NCBI RefSeq assembly: GCF_000411455.1
Contig: NZ_KE150458.1
Span: 1 to 64,000, forward strand
Length of the DNA: 64,000 bases
Reading direction: 5' to 3'
DNA from: Microbacterium sp. oral taxon 186 str. F0373
GTDB taxonomy: Bacteria; Actinomycetota; Actinomycetes; Actinomycetales; Microbacteriaceae
Positions 54,833-64,000 of the stretch are shown here, one piece after another. Under the pieces are notes generated by a model, which made no database searches, was not told the DNA's origin, and saw nothing but the letters and a program-made list of their open reading frames with translations. The position numbers and the translations under genes are program-made. Every line of letters starts with the position of its first letter. The first letter of the stretch is position 1.

Positions 54833-57800
54833 ATGGATCGTGTGACGTGGGATGCCGCTCAGCGTGCCGTCATCGACCTTCCCGCCGACGCGTCGGGCGT
54901 CGTGGTCGGCGCGCCGGGATCGGGCAAGACCACGACCGCGATCGCACGGGTCGGCGCGCTCGTTCGGCCGTCGGCGGACGAAGCACACGGCATCCTGCAG
55001 CCGGACGAGGTGCTCGTGCTGACGCCATCGCGCGCCTCCGCGACTGCGCTGCGAGACCGCCTCGCCCTCGCCGTCGGCGTCGCCACACCCGGCGCGTTGG
55101 CGCGCTCGATCGTGGCGTTCGGCTACCAGATCGTCCGCGCCGAGGTCGTCCACCGCGGCGAGCCGGTGCCCCAGTTGCTGACCGGTCCGGACGAGGACCA
55201 GGTGATCGCCGATCTGCTGGCCGGAGACGCCGAGGATGAGATCGACGGGATCGTGCGGTGGCCGCTCTCGCTGCCGGCGGCCGTGCGCTCCACGCGCACG
55301 TTCCGCGCCGAGCTGCGCGCTCTGCTCGCCGAGTGCGCGCAGCTCGGAGTCTCCGCCGATCACCTGGCGGATCTTGCGGCGCGGCACGGCGTCGCGGAGT
55401 GGGCGGCGGCGGCATCCTTCTCGCGGGAGTACCTGTATGCGCGCGACCGCATGCGCGGAGCCCATCGCGACGCCGCGGGCCTCGTCCGTGAGGCGCTGGG
55501 CCTCGTCCGCACGCTTCCGGCCGGCGCGCCGGGGCTCGCCGCGGTTGAGCGACTGCGGGCGATCGTCGTGGACGACGCCCAGGAGCTGACTCTCGGCGGT
55601 GTGGAACTGCTGGAGGCTTGCCGTGCGCGGGGCGTGGCGGTGCTCGCCTTCGGTGATCCGGATGTCGGTTCGGGAAGCTTCCGCGGCGCCAGCCCGGAGA
55701 ACTTCTCGCGCCTGGCAGCCGCCGGGCCCGTGTACGTCCTCGACCACATGCACCGCGGCTCCGAGGCCCAGCGACGTCTGATCGCCGCGGTCACGGCCCG
55801 GATCGGTGCCGCCGGGGTCGTCGCGCACCGCCTGCGCCCTCTCGCCTCCGGTGATGCTCCGGAGGACGGTGGAGACGGCAGCGTCCGCGCCGTCACGGCT
55901 CGCTCCGCGTCGGAAGAGCACGACGTCATCGCGCGCCTGCTCCGAGAGCGCCACGTCCACGACGCGGTGCCCTGGTCGGCGTGCGCCGTCATCGCCCACG
56001 ACAGTCGACAGGTTGCGGCACTCGAAGCCGAGCTCGCCGCCCGCGAGGTGCCCACGCGCACCCGCGGGCAGCGACCTCTGGCTCAGGCCCGGGCAGTGGC
56101 GGATCTGCTGCGCGTCGCGCTGCTGGCCGAGCTCGAGCCCACCGCCTGGACTCTCGAGGACGCCGTCGACGCCCTCCGCGCCGGAGGGATGGATCCGGTC
56201 GAGATCCGGCGACTGCGCGCCGCCCTGCGGCTGTCGGCGCTGGCCGGTGACCCGTCGGTGGGCGAGCGGGCCCCCGACGAGCCGGTCACCTCCAGCGCCG
56301 ATCTGCTCGTGTCCGCACTGGGGCATCCCGTCGCGTTCGCGCTGCTCGACACGCGAGAGGGACGCCGCGCCGAACGGATCGCGCGCACCCTCGCCGACGT
56401 TCACGCCCAATGGGACCTCGTTCATGCCGGCGGCGCCGAGGCGCCGACCGCGCACGAGATTCTGTGGAGCGCGTGGCAAGGTCTGGGCGTTGAGCGGGCA
56501 TGGGTCGCCGCCGCGGAGGGCTCCGGTCCGCTCGCCGCGCAATCCGGCCGCGAGCTGGATGCGCTTGTGGCCCTCTTCCAGGCCGCCAAACGTCACGGTG
56601 AGAGAGCGGACGGCACCTCACCCGGGGCGTTTCTGCGCGGCATCCTCGATTCCGACGTCGCCGAGGACCGGCTGGCCGACGATTCGACCGCGGATGCCGT
56701 CGACATTCTCACCCCGGCCGGCGCGGTCGGCGCCGAGTACGACACCGTCGTGGTCGCGGGCGTCCAGGAGGGCGTCTGGCCGAACCTCCGCGCGCGGGGG
56801 AGCCTGTTGCAGACCTGGCGGCTGGCAGCACTCGCCGCCGGCGCAGCGCCCGATGCCACCGAGACACTCGATCGGCGACGCGGCGTGCTGCACGACGAGT
56901 TGCGGCTGTTCGCCCGCGCCTGCTCCCGTGCGCGCCGACGACTCGTCGTGACCGCGGTCGACGATGACGATACGGGGCCGAGTCCGCTCTTCGAGCTTCT
57001 TCCGCCGGCTCAGCCGGCGGCGCGCTCCGCCGCGCATCCCCTGACCCTGCGAGGACTCGTGGCGCAGCACCGGCGCACGCTTTCGGAGCGTCGAGCCGAC
57101 CCGTCCGCGCAGCGCGCCGCCGCCGAGCAGTTGCGGCTGCTCGCTGCGGCCGGCGTCCCGGGCGCCGCCCCCGAAGAGTGGTACGGCATCGCGCCCGTGA
57201 CATCCACGGCACCGCTGCGCGATCTCACGCGGGAGGACGTGCGCGTCTCGCCGTCGCGGCTCCAGAGCGTGGAGGAGTGCCAGCTCAACTGGCTGCTCGC
57301 CGACCTGGGGGCCGATGACGGGGGAGCTGTGGCGGGCCTCGGCACGCTGGTGCATGCGGCGATGGAACGTGCGGAGAGTTCCGACGAAGATGCGCTGTGG
57401 GCGATCGTGGACGCGCGCTGGAGCGAACTGGAGTTCGAGTCCGCCTGGCGGGAGCGTGCGGAGCGCGCACGGGCACGCGAACTCGTCCGACGACTGTCGG
57501 TGTATCTGCGGCGGTTCGAGTCCGCGGGCGGAAGCGTCATCGGTTCGGAGCCGCATTTCGAGGTTCCGGTCGCCCTCGATCCGGTCGGCAGCCACGGCGC
57601 CATCGTCAGCGGGTACATCGATCGCGTGGAGCGCACCGCCTCGGGGGAGGTGGTGATCGTCGACTTGAAGACGGGTAAGCGCGAACCGCAGACCGACGCG
57701 AAGGTGGTCGACAATCCGCAGCTCGCCGCGTATCAGCTCGCGCTCGATGAGGGCGCCATCCCCGAGGCTGCCGGTCTCACCCCCGGCGGCGCGAAGCTGC

Positions 57801-58018
57801 TCGTCTTGCGCCCGTCGGCGGCCACGAAGGACTACGTGGAACCCCGCCAGCCGCCGCTGGATGATGCCGCCCGCGACGCGTTCCTCGCGCGGGTGCGTGA
57901 GGCGGCGACCGTCATGAGCGGCGCGGAGTTCTCGGCGCCGTATGAGGAGCACTGTCGTGACGATCACTCCTACGGCCTCTGTCGGATCCACACGATCAAC
58001 GCGGTGAGCGCCTCATGA
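54833..58018 (+). CDS. adnA: AdnA subunit of the AdnAB helicase-nuclease
   Basis: 1061 residues. Walker A GAPGSGKTT (26-34) and a divergent motif II V-D-D-A-Q-E (~247) identify the AdnA-type UvrD-like motor; the C-terminal RecB-like nuclease has I-V-D-L-K-T-G-K (~942) and N-P-Q-L-A-A-Y-Q-L-A. Cysteines at 816, 1041 and 1050 sit where AddB/AdnA proteins hold a 4Fe-4S cluster, but the fourth expected position (1044) is Asp. With AdnB it resects double-strand breaks. Start ATG 54833; TAGCGT is seven bases upstream. It ends in an ATGA overlap with adnB, ensuring equal synthesis. Confidence 0.93.
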   Translation: MDRVTWDAAQRAVIDLPADASGVVVGAPGSGKTTTAIARVGALVRPSADEAHGILQPDEVLVLTPSRASATALRDRLALAVGVATPGALARSIVAFGYQIVRAEVVHRGEPVPQLLTGPDEDQVIADLLAGDAEDEIDGIVRWPLSLPAAVRSTRTFRAELRALLAECAQLGVSADHLADLAARHGVAEWAAAASFSREYLYARDRMRGAHRDAAGLVREALGLVRTLPAGAPGLAAVERLRAIVVDDAQELTLGGVELLEACRARGVAVLAFGDPDVGSGSFRGASPENFSRLAAAGPVYVLDHMHRGSEAQRRLIAAVTARIGAAGVVAHRLRPLASGDAPEDGGDGSVRAVTARSASEEHDVIARLLRERHVHDAVPWSACAVIAHDSRQVAALEAELAAREVPTRTRGQRPLAQARAVADLLRVALLAELEPTAWTLEDAVDALRAGGMDPVEIRRLRAALRLSALAGDPSVGERAPDEPVTSSADLLVSALGHPVAFALLDTREGRRAERIARTLADVHAQWDLVHAGGAEAPTAHEILWSAWQGLGVERAWVAAAEGSGPLAAQSGRELDALVALFQAAKRHGERADGTSPGAFLRGILDSDVAEDRLADDSTADAVDILTPAGAVGAEYDTVVVAGVQEGVWPNLRARGSLLQTWRLAALAAGAAPDATETLDRRRGVLHDELRLFARACSRARRRLVVTAVDDDDTGPSPLFELLPPAQPAARSAAHPLTLRGLVAQHRRTLSERRADPSAQRAAAEQLRLLAAAGVPGAAPEEWYGIAPVTSTAPLRDLTREDVRVSPSRLQSVEECQLNWLLADLGADDGGAVAGLGTLVHAAMERAESSDEDALWAIVDARWSELEFESAWRERAERARARELVRRLSVYLRRFESAGGSVIGSEPHFEVPVALDPVGSHGAIVSGYIDRVERTASGEVVIVDLKTGKREPQTDAKVVDNPQLAAYQLALDEGAIPEAAGLTPGGAKLLVLRPSAATKDYVEPRQPPLDDAARDAFLARVREAATVMSGAEFSAPYEEHCRDDHSYGLCRIHTINAVSAS

Positions 58019-61000
58019 GCATCGTCTCGCCCGCCGCACTCGCGGCCGCACTCGGCCAGTTCCCGCCCACCGATGAACAGGCGCGCGTGATCGCCGCGCC
58101 TCTCTCGCCCGCGCTCGTCGTCGCCGGCGCCGGCAGCGGCAAGACCGAGACCATGGCGGGGCGGGTCGTCTGGCTCGTGGCGAACGGCCTCGTTCCGCGT
58201 GATGCGGTGCTCGGTCTGACGTTCACCCGCAAGGCCGCGGGCGAGCTGGCCGAGCGCGTGCATCGACGACTGCAGCGGCTCGCGGAGTTCGAACGCCGTG
58301 GGCTTCTTCCCCACCTCGAGACGCTCCATGCGCGGGGGCATCTCGACGTCCTCGGCGAGATCGAGCGCAGCGGTGCGCCGTCACCGTCCCGGTTCGCCGT
58401 CCTCGATCAGCTCGTCGCCGTCACTGGCGCCGCCGCGGTCGCGGACGACCTGTCGGCGGACGCACTGCTGGAGCGGCCGACCGTCTCCACGTACAACAGC
58501 TTCGCCGACAGCATCGTGCGTGAGCACGCCGTGAGACTCGGCCGTGACGCTGAGGCCGCGGTTCTCAGCGAGTCCGCAGCCTGGCTGCTGATGCGGCGCG
58601 TCGTGCTCGAGTCCGACGATCCGCGGCTGGAGGTGCGCGAGGAGGCGCTGCGCTCGATCATCGACGCCGCACTGCGGATCGCCCGCGACGCCGCCGACAA
58701 CCGGGTCGACCTCGACGAGCTGGCGCGCTTCCCGGCGCGCTTCTCCGACGTCCTGGAACGCCCCTCGACGTCGGCCCGCGTCACCGTGTACGCCGATATC
58801 GCGAAAGCGCACGTCGCCGTGGGCGCACTCGACCTCCTCGCCGACCTGGCGCGGGAGTACGCCCGGCGAAAGCTCCGCCACGGCGTGATCGACTTCTCCG
58901 ACCAGGTGGCCGGAGCCTGCGACATCATCGATGCGCACCCGGCGGTCGGCGAGGAGCTGAGGGACCGTTATCGCGTCGTGCTGCTGGACGAATACCAGGA
59001 CACGTCCGTCGTGCAGACCCAGCTGCTCGCCTCCGCCTTCCGCGACGCGGCGGTGATGGGGGTCGGCGACCCCCATCAGTCCATCTACGGCTGGCGAGGG
59101 GCCAGCGCCGGCAATCTCGGCGACTTCGCGACGGCATTCAGCACCACCGGTGCGGCCGAGACCTTCGCTTTGATGACGAGCTGGCGCAACAGTGTCGACG
59201 TGTTGCGTGCGGCCGACGCCGTGCTGGCGCCCCTCGCCGAGAGCGTTCCGGTCGCCGTCGAAGGCCTGCGGCCGCGTCCGGGTGCGGGCTCGGGCGAGGT
59301 GGAGATCCACATCGACACCGACATCGACGCGGAGGCCGATGCGGTGGCGGACTGGTTCGCGCGCGTACGGCATGAGCGCGCGCGAGCGGGCGCCGCGACG
59401 ACGGGGGCCGTGCTCTTTCGCAGCAAGAAGCACATGGTGCATTTCGCCGATGCCCTGGGCCGGCGCGGCATCCCGCATCGTATCCTCGGCCTCGGCGGGC
59501 TGTTGTCCACGCCGGAGGTGGTCGATGTCGTCGCGACGCTCCGGGTCATCAGCGACCCGCGTGCGGGGTCGTCGCTGATCAGGTTGCTCGCCGGTCCGCG
59601 CTGGGGGATCGGCGTGGCAGATCTGCGGGCGTTGAGTGAGCTGTCCCGGCGGATCAGCCGTCACGACGGCGCCCTCCAGCCGCTGCATCCCGACATCGTC
59701 GCGCGGATGCGGACGTCGGCGGGGGATGATCAGGGCTCGCTCGTCGACGCTCTCGACTTCTTCCTCCGTCACGGCGCCGACCACGGCTGGCTGAGCGACT
59801 TCACCGCGGCGGCACGAGAACGCCTGCGCGAGGCGGCGGCCGTCTTCGCCAGTCTGCGTCGGCACGCGACACTGCCGATTCCCGAGCTCGTGCGGATGAT
59901 CGAGCTCGAACTCCGGCTGGATATCGAGCTGGCCGCGAACGAGGCACGCGGTCCGGCGCGGGTGGCCGGTGACCAGTTGCGCGCCTTCGTCGACGAGTTG
60001 CACGGCTTTCTGGCGACCGACGAGCGCGGGTCGCTGCCCAGCCTTCTCGCCTGGCTCGACCATGCCGAGCGTCTCGATGAGTTCGCGCCGCGCACCGAGC
60101 CGCCGGAGGACGATGTCGTGCAGCTGCTCACGATCCATGGATCGAAGGGCCTCGAATGGGATGCCGTGGCCGTCGTCCGACTGGTCGAGGATGAGCTGCC
60201 GACCCGGCCCAAAGACACACGCGGATGGCTCGGGTTCGGCGTTCTTCCGTACGAGTTCCGCGGCGATGCCGACTGGCTCCCCGCCTTTCGCTGGGGTGCT
60301 GACCAGTCCCCGACGCAGCAGGACCTCTCCCGTGCGCTGGACGACTTCGTCGCGGCCGGGCGCGCGCGCCAGCGGGATGAGGAGCGTCGGCTCGCGTACG
60401 TCGCCGTGACCCGTGCGCGGGATCACCTGTTTCTGAGCGCTTCGCACTGGTCGGGGACGAAGTCGCCGCGTCGCCCGAGTGCCTTCCTGGAGGAGATGGC
60501 CGCTGCTCTGGGCCGGACGATCGTGCCCGACGTCGACCCGGGCGACAACCCCTTCGAGGGTCGCCGCCGCCTCCTGCAGTGGCCGCTCGATCCCCTCGGG
60601 GCCCGGCGCGGCACCGTCGCCGCCGCAGCCGAGGAGGTGCGACAAGCTGCGCAGGCCGAGCCCACGACTGAACTCGCCCTCCTGCTCGCCGAGCGTGCCG
60701 AGCGGGAACGCAAGGCGCGACCGGCGGCGCCGGTGCGCATCCCGGCATCCCGCTTCAAGGACTTCCTCGGCGACGCGCCGGCCCTGCGCCGTCCGCTGCC
60801 CGAGCGTCCCTATCGCCAGTCGCGGCTCGGGACGGCTTTCCACTCGTGGGTCGAGCAGCGCTCGGGCGTCGTGGGCGCCGGCACCTCGCTCGATGACGCG
60901 CTGTGGGATGAGGAAGCATCCGATACCGCGGCCGTCTCCGACGGCGGTCCGGCATCGACAGAGCTCGCCGAGCTGCAGGAGCGTTTTCTGGCCTCCGAGT

Positions 61001-61302
61001 GGGCATCGTTGCGGCCGTTGGAAGTGGAGACGGAGATCGACGTCACGATCGAGGACGCTCTCGGAGACGGTCGACCGCACGTCGTGATCTGCAAGCTCGA
61101 CGCCGTCTACCGGCGCGGCGAGCGCATCGAGATCGTCGACTGGAAGACGGGCCGTGCGCCGCGCACCGCCGCCGAGCGGGATGAGCGAATGATCCAGCTG
61201 CGCCTGTATCGCGAGGCGTACCACGCGAAGCACGGCATTGCGCGCGAGCAGATCGATGTGGTGCTCTTCTACGTCGCGGAAGGCCTCATCCTGCGCGATT
61301 GA
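58015..61302 (+). CDS. adnB: AdnB subunit of the AdnAB helicase-nuclease
   Basis: 1095 residues. It has an intact SF1A motor: Walker A GAGSGKT (38-44), LTFTRKAA, motif II L-L-D-E-Y-Q-D (325-329), H-Q-S-I-Y-G-W-R-G, T-I-H-G-S-K-G-L-E-W and Y-V-A-V-T-R-A. The C-terminal nuclease shows L-G-T-A-F-H-S-W, E-I-V-D-W-K-T-G (Asp1042) and Q-L-R-L-Y. It is the principal ATP-driven motor of the pair. The gene order adnA-adnB followed by nudC-uvrD2 matches mycobacteria. The start overlaps adnA by four bases. Confidence 0.95.
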   Translation: MSIVSPAALAAALGQFPPTDEQARVIAAPLSPALVVAGAGSGKTETMAGRVVWLVANGLVPRDAVLGLTFTRKAAGELAERVHRRLQRLAEFERRGLLPHLETLHARGHLDVLGEIERSGAPSPSRFAVLDQLVAVTGAAAVADDLSADALLERPTVSTYNSFADSIVREHAVRLGRDAEAAVLSESAAWLLMRRVVLESDDPRLEVREEALRSIIDAALRIARDAADNRVDLDELARFPARFSDVLERPSTSARVTVYADIAKAHVAVGALDLLADLAREYARRKLRHGVIDFSDQVAGACDIIDAHPAVGEELRDRYRVVLLDEYQDTSVVQTQLLASAFRDAAVMGVGDPHQSIYGWRGASAGNLGDFATAFSTTGAAETFALMTSWRNSVDVLRAADAVLAPLAESVPVAVEGLRPRPGAGSGEVEIHIDTDIDAEADAVADWFARVRHERARAGAATTGAVLFRSKKHMVHFADALGRRGIPHRILGLGGLLSTPEVVDVVATLRVISDPRAGSSLIRLLAGPRWGIGVADLRALSELSRRISRHDGALQPLHPDIVARMRTSAGDDQGSLVDALDFFLRHGADHGWLSDFTAAARERLREAAAVFASLRRHATLPIPELVRMIELELRLDIELAANEARGPARVAGDQLRAFVDELHGFLATDERGSLPSLLAWLDHAERLDEFAPRTEPPEDDVVQLLTIHGSKGLEWDAVAVVRLVEDELPTRPKDTRGWLGFGVLPYEFRGDADWLPAFRWGADQSPTQQDLSRALDDFVAAGRARQRDEERRLAYVAVTRARDHLFLSASHWSGTKSPRRPSAFLEEMAAALGRTIVPDVDPGDNPFEGRRRLLQWPLDPLGARRGTVAAAAEEVRQAAQAEPTTELALLLAERAERERKARPAAPVRIPASRFKDFLGDAPALRRPLPERPYRQSRLGTAFHSWVEQRSGVVGAGTSLDDALWDEEASDTAAVSDGGPASTELAELQERFLASEWASLRPLEVETEIDVTIEDALGDGRPHVVICKLDAVYRRGERIEIVDWKTGRAPRTAAERDERMIQLRLYREAYHAKHGIAREQIDVVLFYVAEGLILRD

Positions 61303-61326
61303 GGTCGCGGCGGCGCGCGCCGGGTG

Positions 61327-62658
61327 TCAGGCCGTGCCGGTCCAGCGGCGCAGAGCGTTGCGCGCGGCAGTGTCGCGGTCGATGTCGTCGGCCGAGGGCT
61401 CGCCGGGGGCGTCCTGCGTGGCTGCCTCGCCCTGACCGGCCGCGGGCGCGGGTGCGGTGCCATCGTGAACAGGGATGTCGGAGGTGTGCACCGGAACCCG
61501 CGTCGTCGACGGATGCGCCGGCTGCGCCCACTCCGACATCTCGATCGCGACGGTGTCCAGGCGGCTCGTCTCGACCATCCCCGTCGCGTTCTCATCGGCG
61601 AGGAAGGTGGCGAGGGTCTCCGGGTCGAAGCTGTCGGTCTGCATCGAGGTGTCGGCGGCCTCGCCCGCACCGGCAGGGACACGCTGGGTCGCCGCAAGCG
61701 CCTGATCGAGCGTGACATCGTCGCGCGCCCGTACCGGTTCGTCGCGAACGTTGGCGTCGAGCGACTCCAACAGTGCCACGGCGTCGCGCACGACGTCCTG
61801 CTGCCCGGCTTCGTGACCGTGCACCAGCCACTTCGCGAACTCCAGCTCGGCATGCAGCCGGGCGCGCTCGGCGAGGAGGGCGTCGGGAGCACGGTGCGAA
61901 CGGTGCGCGTACTCGTCGAGCACGTCGGCTTGAGCAGCTGGGGCCGAAGCCGTCCAGCGCACGTCGATCGCCGGATCGCCGACGCCGAGTGCGCCCCAGC
62001 TCAGAAGACCGGTGACGGCGGGTGTGCCCTCGGCGTCGTCCTCGAAGACGAAGGATGCCGGGTCGACCCCGCCGAGAACGACGGTCGTCTCGAAGCGCCA
62101 CAGCGGATCGGATCCGATGGCGGTGCTCCAGCGTCGCAGCAGCCCGAAGGGCAGGAGCCCGGTCGCTTCCGCCCGATCCAGGAGGCGCTCGGCGTCGTCG
62201 CGCACCTGCGCGGAGGTCCGCATGGGCAGTCCCGCGTCACGGATCACGGTCACCGGGAGATCGTGGACCGCCGCGATCGCGGCGGCCAGAGCGGTGGCGA
62301 CGCCCCGCCCCGCGGGCACGTGGGCCGCATCGACCCGATAGCCCGGCAGCAGCGTCTGGACGAGGGCGCTGCGACCGTCGACCGTCGTCTGGCCCAGAAC
62401 ATCGGGGGCGCCGAACGGCAGCACACCCCGCACGCCGGCGGTCAGCGACGTCAGGGCACGCGCCTCGGACAGCAGATCCTGCTCCGCCTGGTCGTTGACG
62501 GGCACACGCACCACGACCCGCCGGCCGTCGTCGAGCGTGGCGATGGCGCTGTCGTAGCGGCCGGAGACGCCCTCGGTCAGCGGCGCCACACCGACCACCG
62601 CGACGCGGGGAAGGGCCGACGTGACCGACGCGGCTAGAGTGAGAGGTGAGCGTGCCAT
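61327..62658 (-). CDS. Aminoglycoside/macrolide kinase-like protein with degenerate active site
   Basis: 443 residues. Residues ~1-290 follow the aminoglycoside-phosphotransferase fold (VPVNDQAEQDLLSEARAL; AAIAAVHDLPV; GVGDPAIDVRW). The catalytic loop that should read H-G-D-x-x-x-x-N is L-G-G-V-D-P-A-S, and the metal Asp of the I-D-W motif is Ser (L-L-S-W-G), so phosphotransfer is not expected. A ~150-residue polar tail rich in Ala, Asp and Pro follows. TACCCT is exactly six bases before ATG 62658, so the gene is expressed. It lies between adnB and nudC on the opposite strand. Function unknown. Confidence 0.8.
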   Translation of the reverse strand: MARSPLTLAASVTSALPRVAVVGVAPLTEGVSGRYDSAIATLDDGRRVVVRVPVNDQAEQDLLSEARALTSLTAGVRGVLPFGAPDVLGQTTVDGRSALVQTLLPGYRVDAAHVPAGRGVATALAAAIAAVHDLPVTVIRDAGLPMRTSAQVRDDAERLLDRAEATGLLPFGLLRRWSTAIGSDPLWRFETTVVLGGVDPASFVFEDDAEGTPAVTGLLSWGALGVGDPAIDVRWTASAPAAQADVLDEYAHRSHRAPDALLAERARLHAELEFAKWLVHGHEAGQQDVVRDAVALLESLDANVRDEPVRARDDVTLDQALAATQRVPAGAGEAADTSMQTDSFDPETLATFLADENATGMVETSRLDTVAIEMSEWAQPAHPSTTRVPVHTSDIPVHDGTAPAPAAGQGEAATQDAPGEPSADDIDRDTAARNALRRWTGTA

Positions 62659-62723
62659 GCCCCCAGGGTAGGTGTGCCGCGCCCCGTCCCCGTGTGCGCC
62701 ACGCCCGTCGAGGAAGGTCCCGG

Positions 62724-63656
62724 ATGTCGCCATCGGCTGAGCCGCCTGTTCCCGTGCGTCCTCCCGCGCTTGCGCGCGGCGGTATCGACCGCTGCGCCGA
62801 CGAACGCAGCGCACCGGATCTGCTCGCGCGTCTGCGGGGCGAGGCGCCGACGCGGGTTGTCGCGGTGCACGGCGATCGCGCGCCGCTCGACGGCGACGGC
62901 GCTCTGCTGACGGTACCCGTCGGACACATCCGCGAGGGGGTGTCGTGGGCGTTCCTTGGGCGGGATGCCGAGGGAGCGGCAGTGCTGCTCGCGGCGTCCG
63001 GCGCCGACGAGGACATCCCCGTGGCCGCGCATCCCGCCGACGCGTGGGGGTCGTTGCGCGCGATCGGCGGCGAGATGTCGGCCACGGACGCCGGGCTGCT
63101 CGTCGAGGCGGTCGCCCTCGGGCGTTGGCTGGTCGAGGCGCCCTTCTGCTCCCGCTGCGGTGCGCGCACCGAGGAGCGCACGGGTGGGTGGGCGCGTCAC
63201 TGTCCGGTGTGCGGGCGCGAGCACTTTCCGCGCACCGACCCCGCCGTCATCGTCGCCGTGATCTCTCCGGACGGCTCGTCGCTGCTGCTGGGCAAGAACG
63301 CGCTGTGGGCGGATCGCAATCTCTACTCGACGTTCGCGGGCTTCGTCGAGGCGGGGGAGTCGCTGGAATCGGCGATCGTCCGCGAGGTGCAGGAGGAAGC
63401 CGGCGTGCTCGTCGAGGCGCTGCAGTACCGGGGGTCTCAGTCCTGGCCCTACCCTCGGTCACTCATGCTCGGCTTCCATGCGACGGCGGCGGACATTTCC
63501 GCGGCCCGCGCCGACGGCGAGGAGATCGTCGACGTGCGGTGGTTCTCGCGCGAGGAGATCCGTGCGGCGCTGCGCGGCGACGGCGACATCCTGCTTCCCG
63601 GCACGACGTCCATCGCGCACCGGCTGATCGCCGACTGGGCGGGGGACCCGGCGTGA
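62724..63656 (+). CDS. nudC: NAD+ diphosphatase / NAD-capped RNA hydrolase NudC
   Basis: 310 residues. The zinc ribbon is C-S-R-C-G and [12 protein letters not shown], the Nudix box is [22 protein letters not shown] with all catalytic Glu present, and the NADH pyrophosphatase signature [14 protein letters not shown] follows. It cleaves NAD(H) to NMN(H) and AMP and removes NAD caps from RNA. Start ATG 62724 is preceded by GAGGAAGG; TAGAGT at 62635-62640 is the probable -10. Its stop overlaps the uvrD2 start (GTGA). Confidence 0.94.
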   Translation: MSPSAEPPVPVRPPALARGGIDRCADERSAPDLLARLRGEAPTRVVAVHGDRAPLDGDGALLTVPVGHIREGVSWAFLGRDAEGAAVLLAASGADEDIPVAAHPADAWGSLRAIGGEMSATDAGLLVEAVALGRWLVEAPFCSRCGARTEERTGGWARHCPVCGREHFPRTDPAVIVAVISPDGSSLLLGKNALWADRNLYSTFAGFVEAGESLESAIVREVQEEAGVLVEALQYRGSQSWPYPRSLMLGFHATAADISAARADGEEIVDVRWFSREEIRAALRGDGDILLPGTTSIAHRLIADWAGDPA

Positions 63657-64000
63657 GCGGACGTGCGCTTGAGGGCCTCGACGACGAGCAGCGGGTCGCG
63701 GCGGCGATGCTGCGTGGACCGGTCTGCGTGCTCGCGGGAGCCGGCACCGGCAAGACACGCGTGATCACCCACCGCATCGCCCACGGGGTCGACACCGGCG
63801 CCTACTCTCCATCGCGGGTGATGGCGGTGACCTTCACGGCGAAGGCGGCGGGGGAGATGCGCGGGCGTCTGCGGGCGCTCGGTGTCGAAGGGGTCGCGGC
63901 GCGCACGTTTCACGCGACCGCGCTGGCGCAACTGAACTTCTTCTGGCCGCAGCTCGCCCGCGATACGGCGCCGTCGATCATCGACAACAAGGTGCGTGTG
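63653..64000 (+). CDS. uvrD2: UvrD2-like ATP-dependent DNA helicase (3' end outside window)
   Basis: Only the first 116 codons are visible. GTG 63653 overlaps the nudC stop. The sequence shows L-D-D-E-Q-R-V-A-A, Walker A A-G-A-G-T-G-K-T and the motif Ia region [12 protein letters not shown], then A-R-T-F-H-A-T-A-L. These are UvrD/Rep SF1A helicase motifs, and the position after nudC matches mycobacterial uvrD2. In that family a C-terminal HRDC domain is expected beyond the window. Confidence 0.92.
   Translation, partial: MSGRALEGLDDEQRVAAAMLRGPVCVLAGAGTGKTRVITHRIAHGVDTGAYSPSRVMAVTFTAKAAGEMRGRLRALGVEGVAARTFHATALAQLNFFWPQLARDTAPSIIDNKVRV

Noticed and set aside
58381..61233. 950-codon minus-strand open frame opposite adnB
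   Set aside because: Length is impressive but it is wholly antisense to an intact helicase-nuclease gene with all motifs and translational coupling to adnA.

Overview
The window is a contiguous, gene-dense chromosomal segment of a high-GC Gram-positive bacterium, almost certainly an actinobacterium of the family Microbacteriaceae and plausibly Microbacterium. This rests on the roughly 70 % GC content, the many GTG starts and ATGA/GTGA gene overlaps, the actinobacterial forms of DapD, MarP, DUF3107, DUF3117 and AdnAB, and gene order resembling (from memory) the Mycobacterium tuberculosis Rv1165-Rv1232 and Rv3198c-Rv3211 neighbourhoods. No tRNA, rRNA, CRISPR array, insertion sequence or prophage was seen. 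Most of the window is core genome; accessory or decaying material sits around 2-3.6 kb and 20.8-22.1 kb.

Layout. 0-3.6 kb: a repeat-bearing TPR protein and HAD phosphatase, followed by a synteny break with gene remnants, an alpha/beta-hydrolase without its nucleophile serine, and a Cys-rich 47-residue peptide. 3.6-8 kb: an MFS exporter, a DUF1345 protein and an ABC exporter. 8-14.8 kb: a minus-strand NAD operon, nrtR-nadA-nadB-nadC-nifS plus a glycosyltransferase. 14.9-20.8 kb: a MarP-like periplasmic protease, then a tandem glycine riboswitch driving gcvT-gcvH-gcvP. 20.8-23 kb: an AbiEi-antitoxin-like gene bracketed by two related palindromic repeats, then a CPBP membrane protease. 23-30 kb: an oligopeptide ABC importer (binding protein, two permeases, fused double ATPase). 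30-42 kb: typA, a XRE-cupin regulator with azlCD, ferredoxin, dapC, citrate synthase, a DDAH-like hydrolase, ppk2, divergent dapD/dapE and a PIG-V-like mannosyltransferase. 42-47.4 kb: DUF3117, an O-methyltransferase, tatB, mrp, DUF1003 and a soluble MgtE_N/CBS protein. 47-54.8 kb: hydrolases, an M24 peptidase, an EEP phosphatase, a PHP phosphatase, a DEAD-box helicase and a ferritin-like protein. 54.8-64 kb: the adnA-adnB recombination machine, a degenerate aminoglycoside-kinase-like protein, nudC and the start of uvrD2.

Themes. NAD synthesis is organised as one operon in which the regulator (a Nudix protein with a damaged Nudix box), an Fe-S enzyme (NadA) and its likely sulfur donor (NifS) are co-transcribed. 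Lysine/diaminopimelate genes (dapC, dapD, dapE) lie within 6 kb of each other. DNA-end processing genes (adnAB, uvrD2) are clustered with nudC. A striking regulatory feature is leaderless promoter architecture: fourteen genes have a TANNNT hexamer exactly six bases upstream of ATG or GTG, which also fixes several start codons. Four intergenic palindromic elements of three sequence classes, and a strongly over-represented octamer (CGGCATCC / GGATGCCG), are sequence-level structures that the gene content does not explain.
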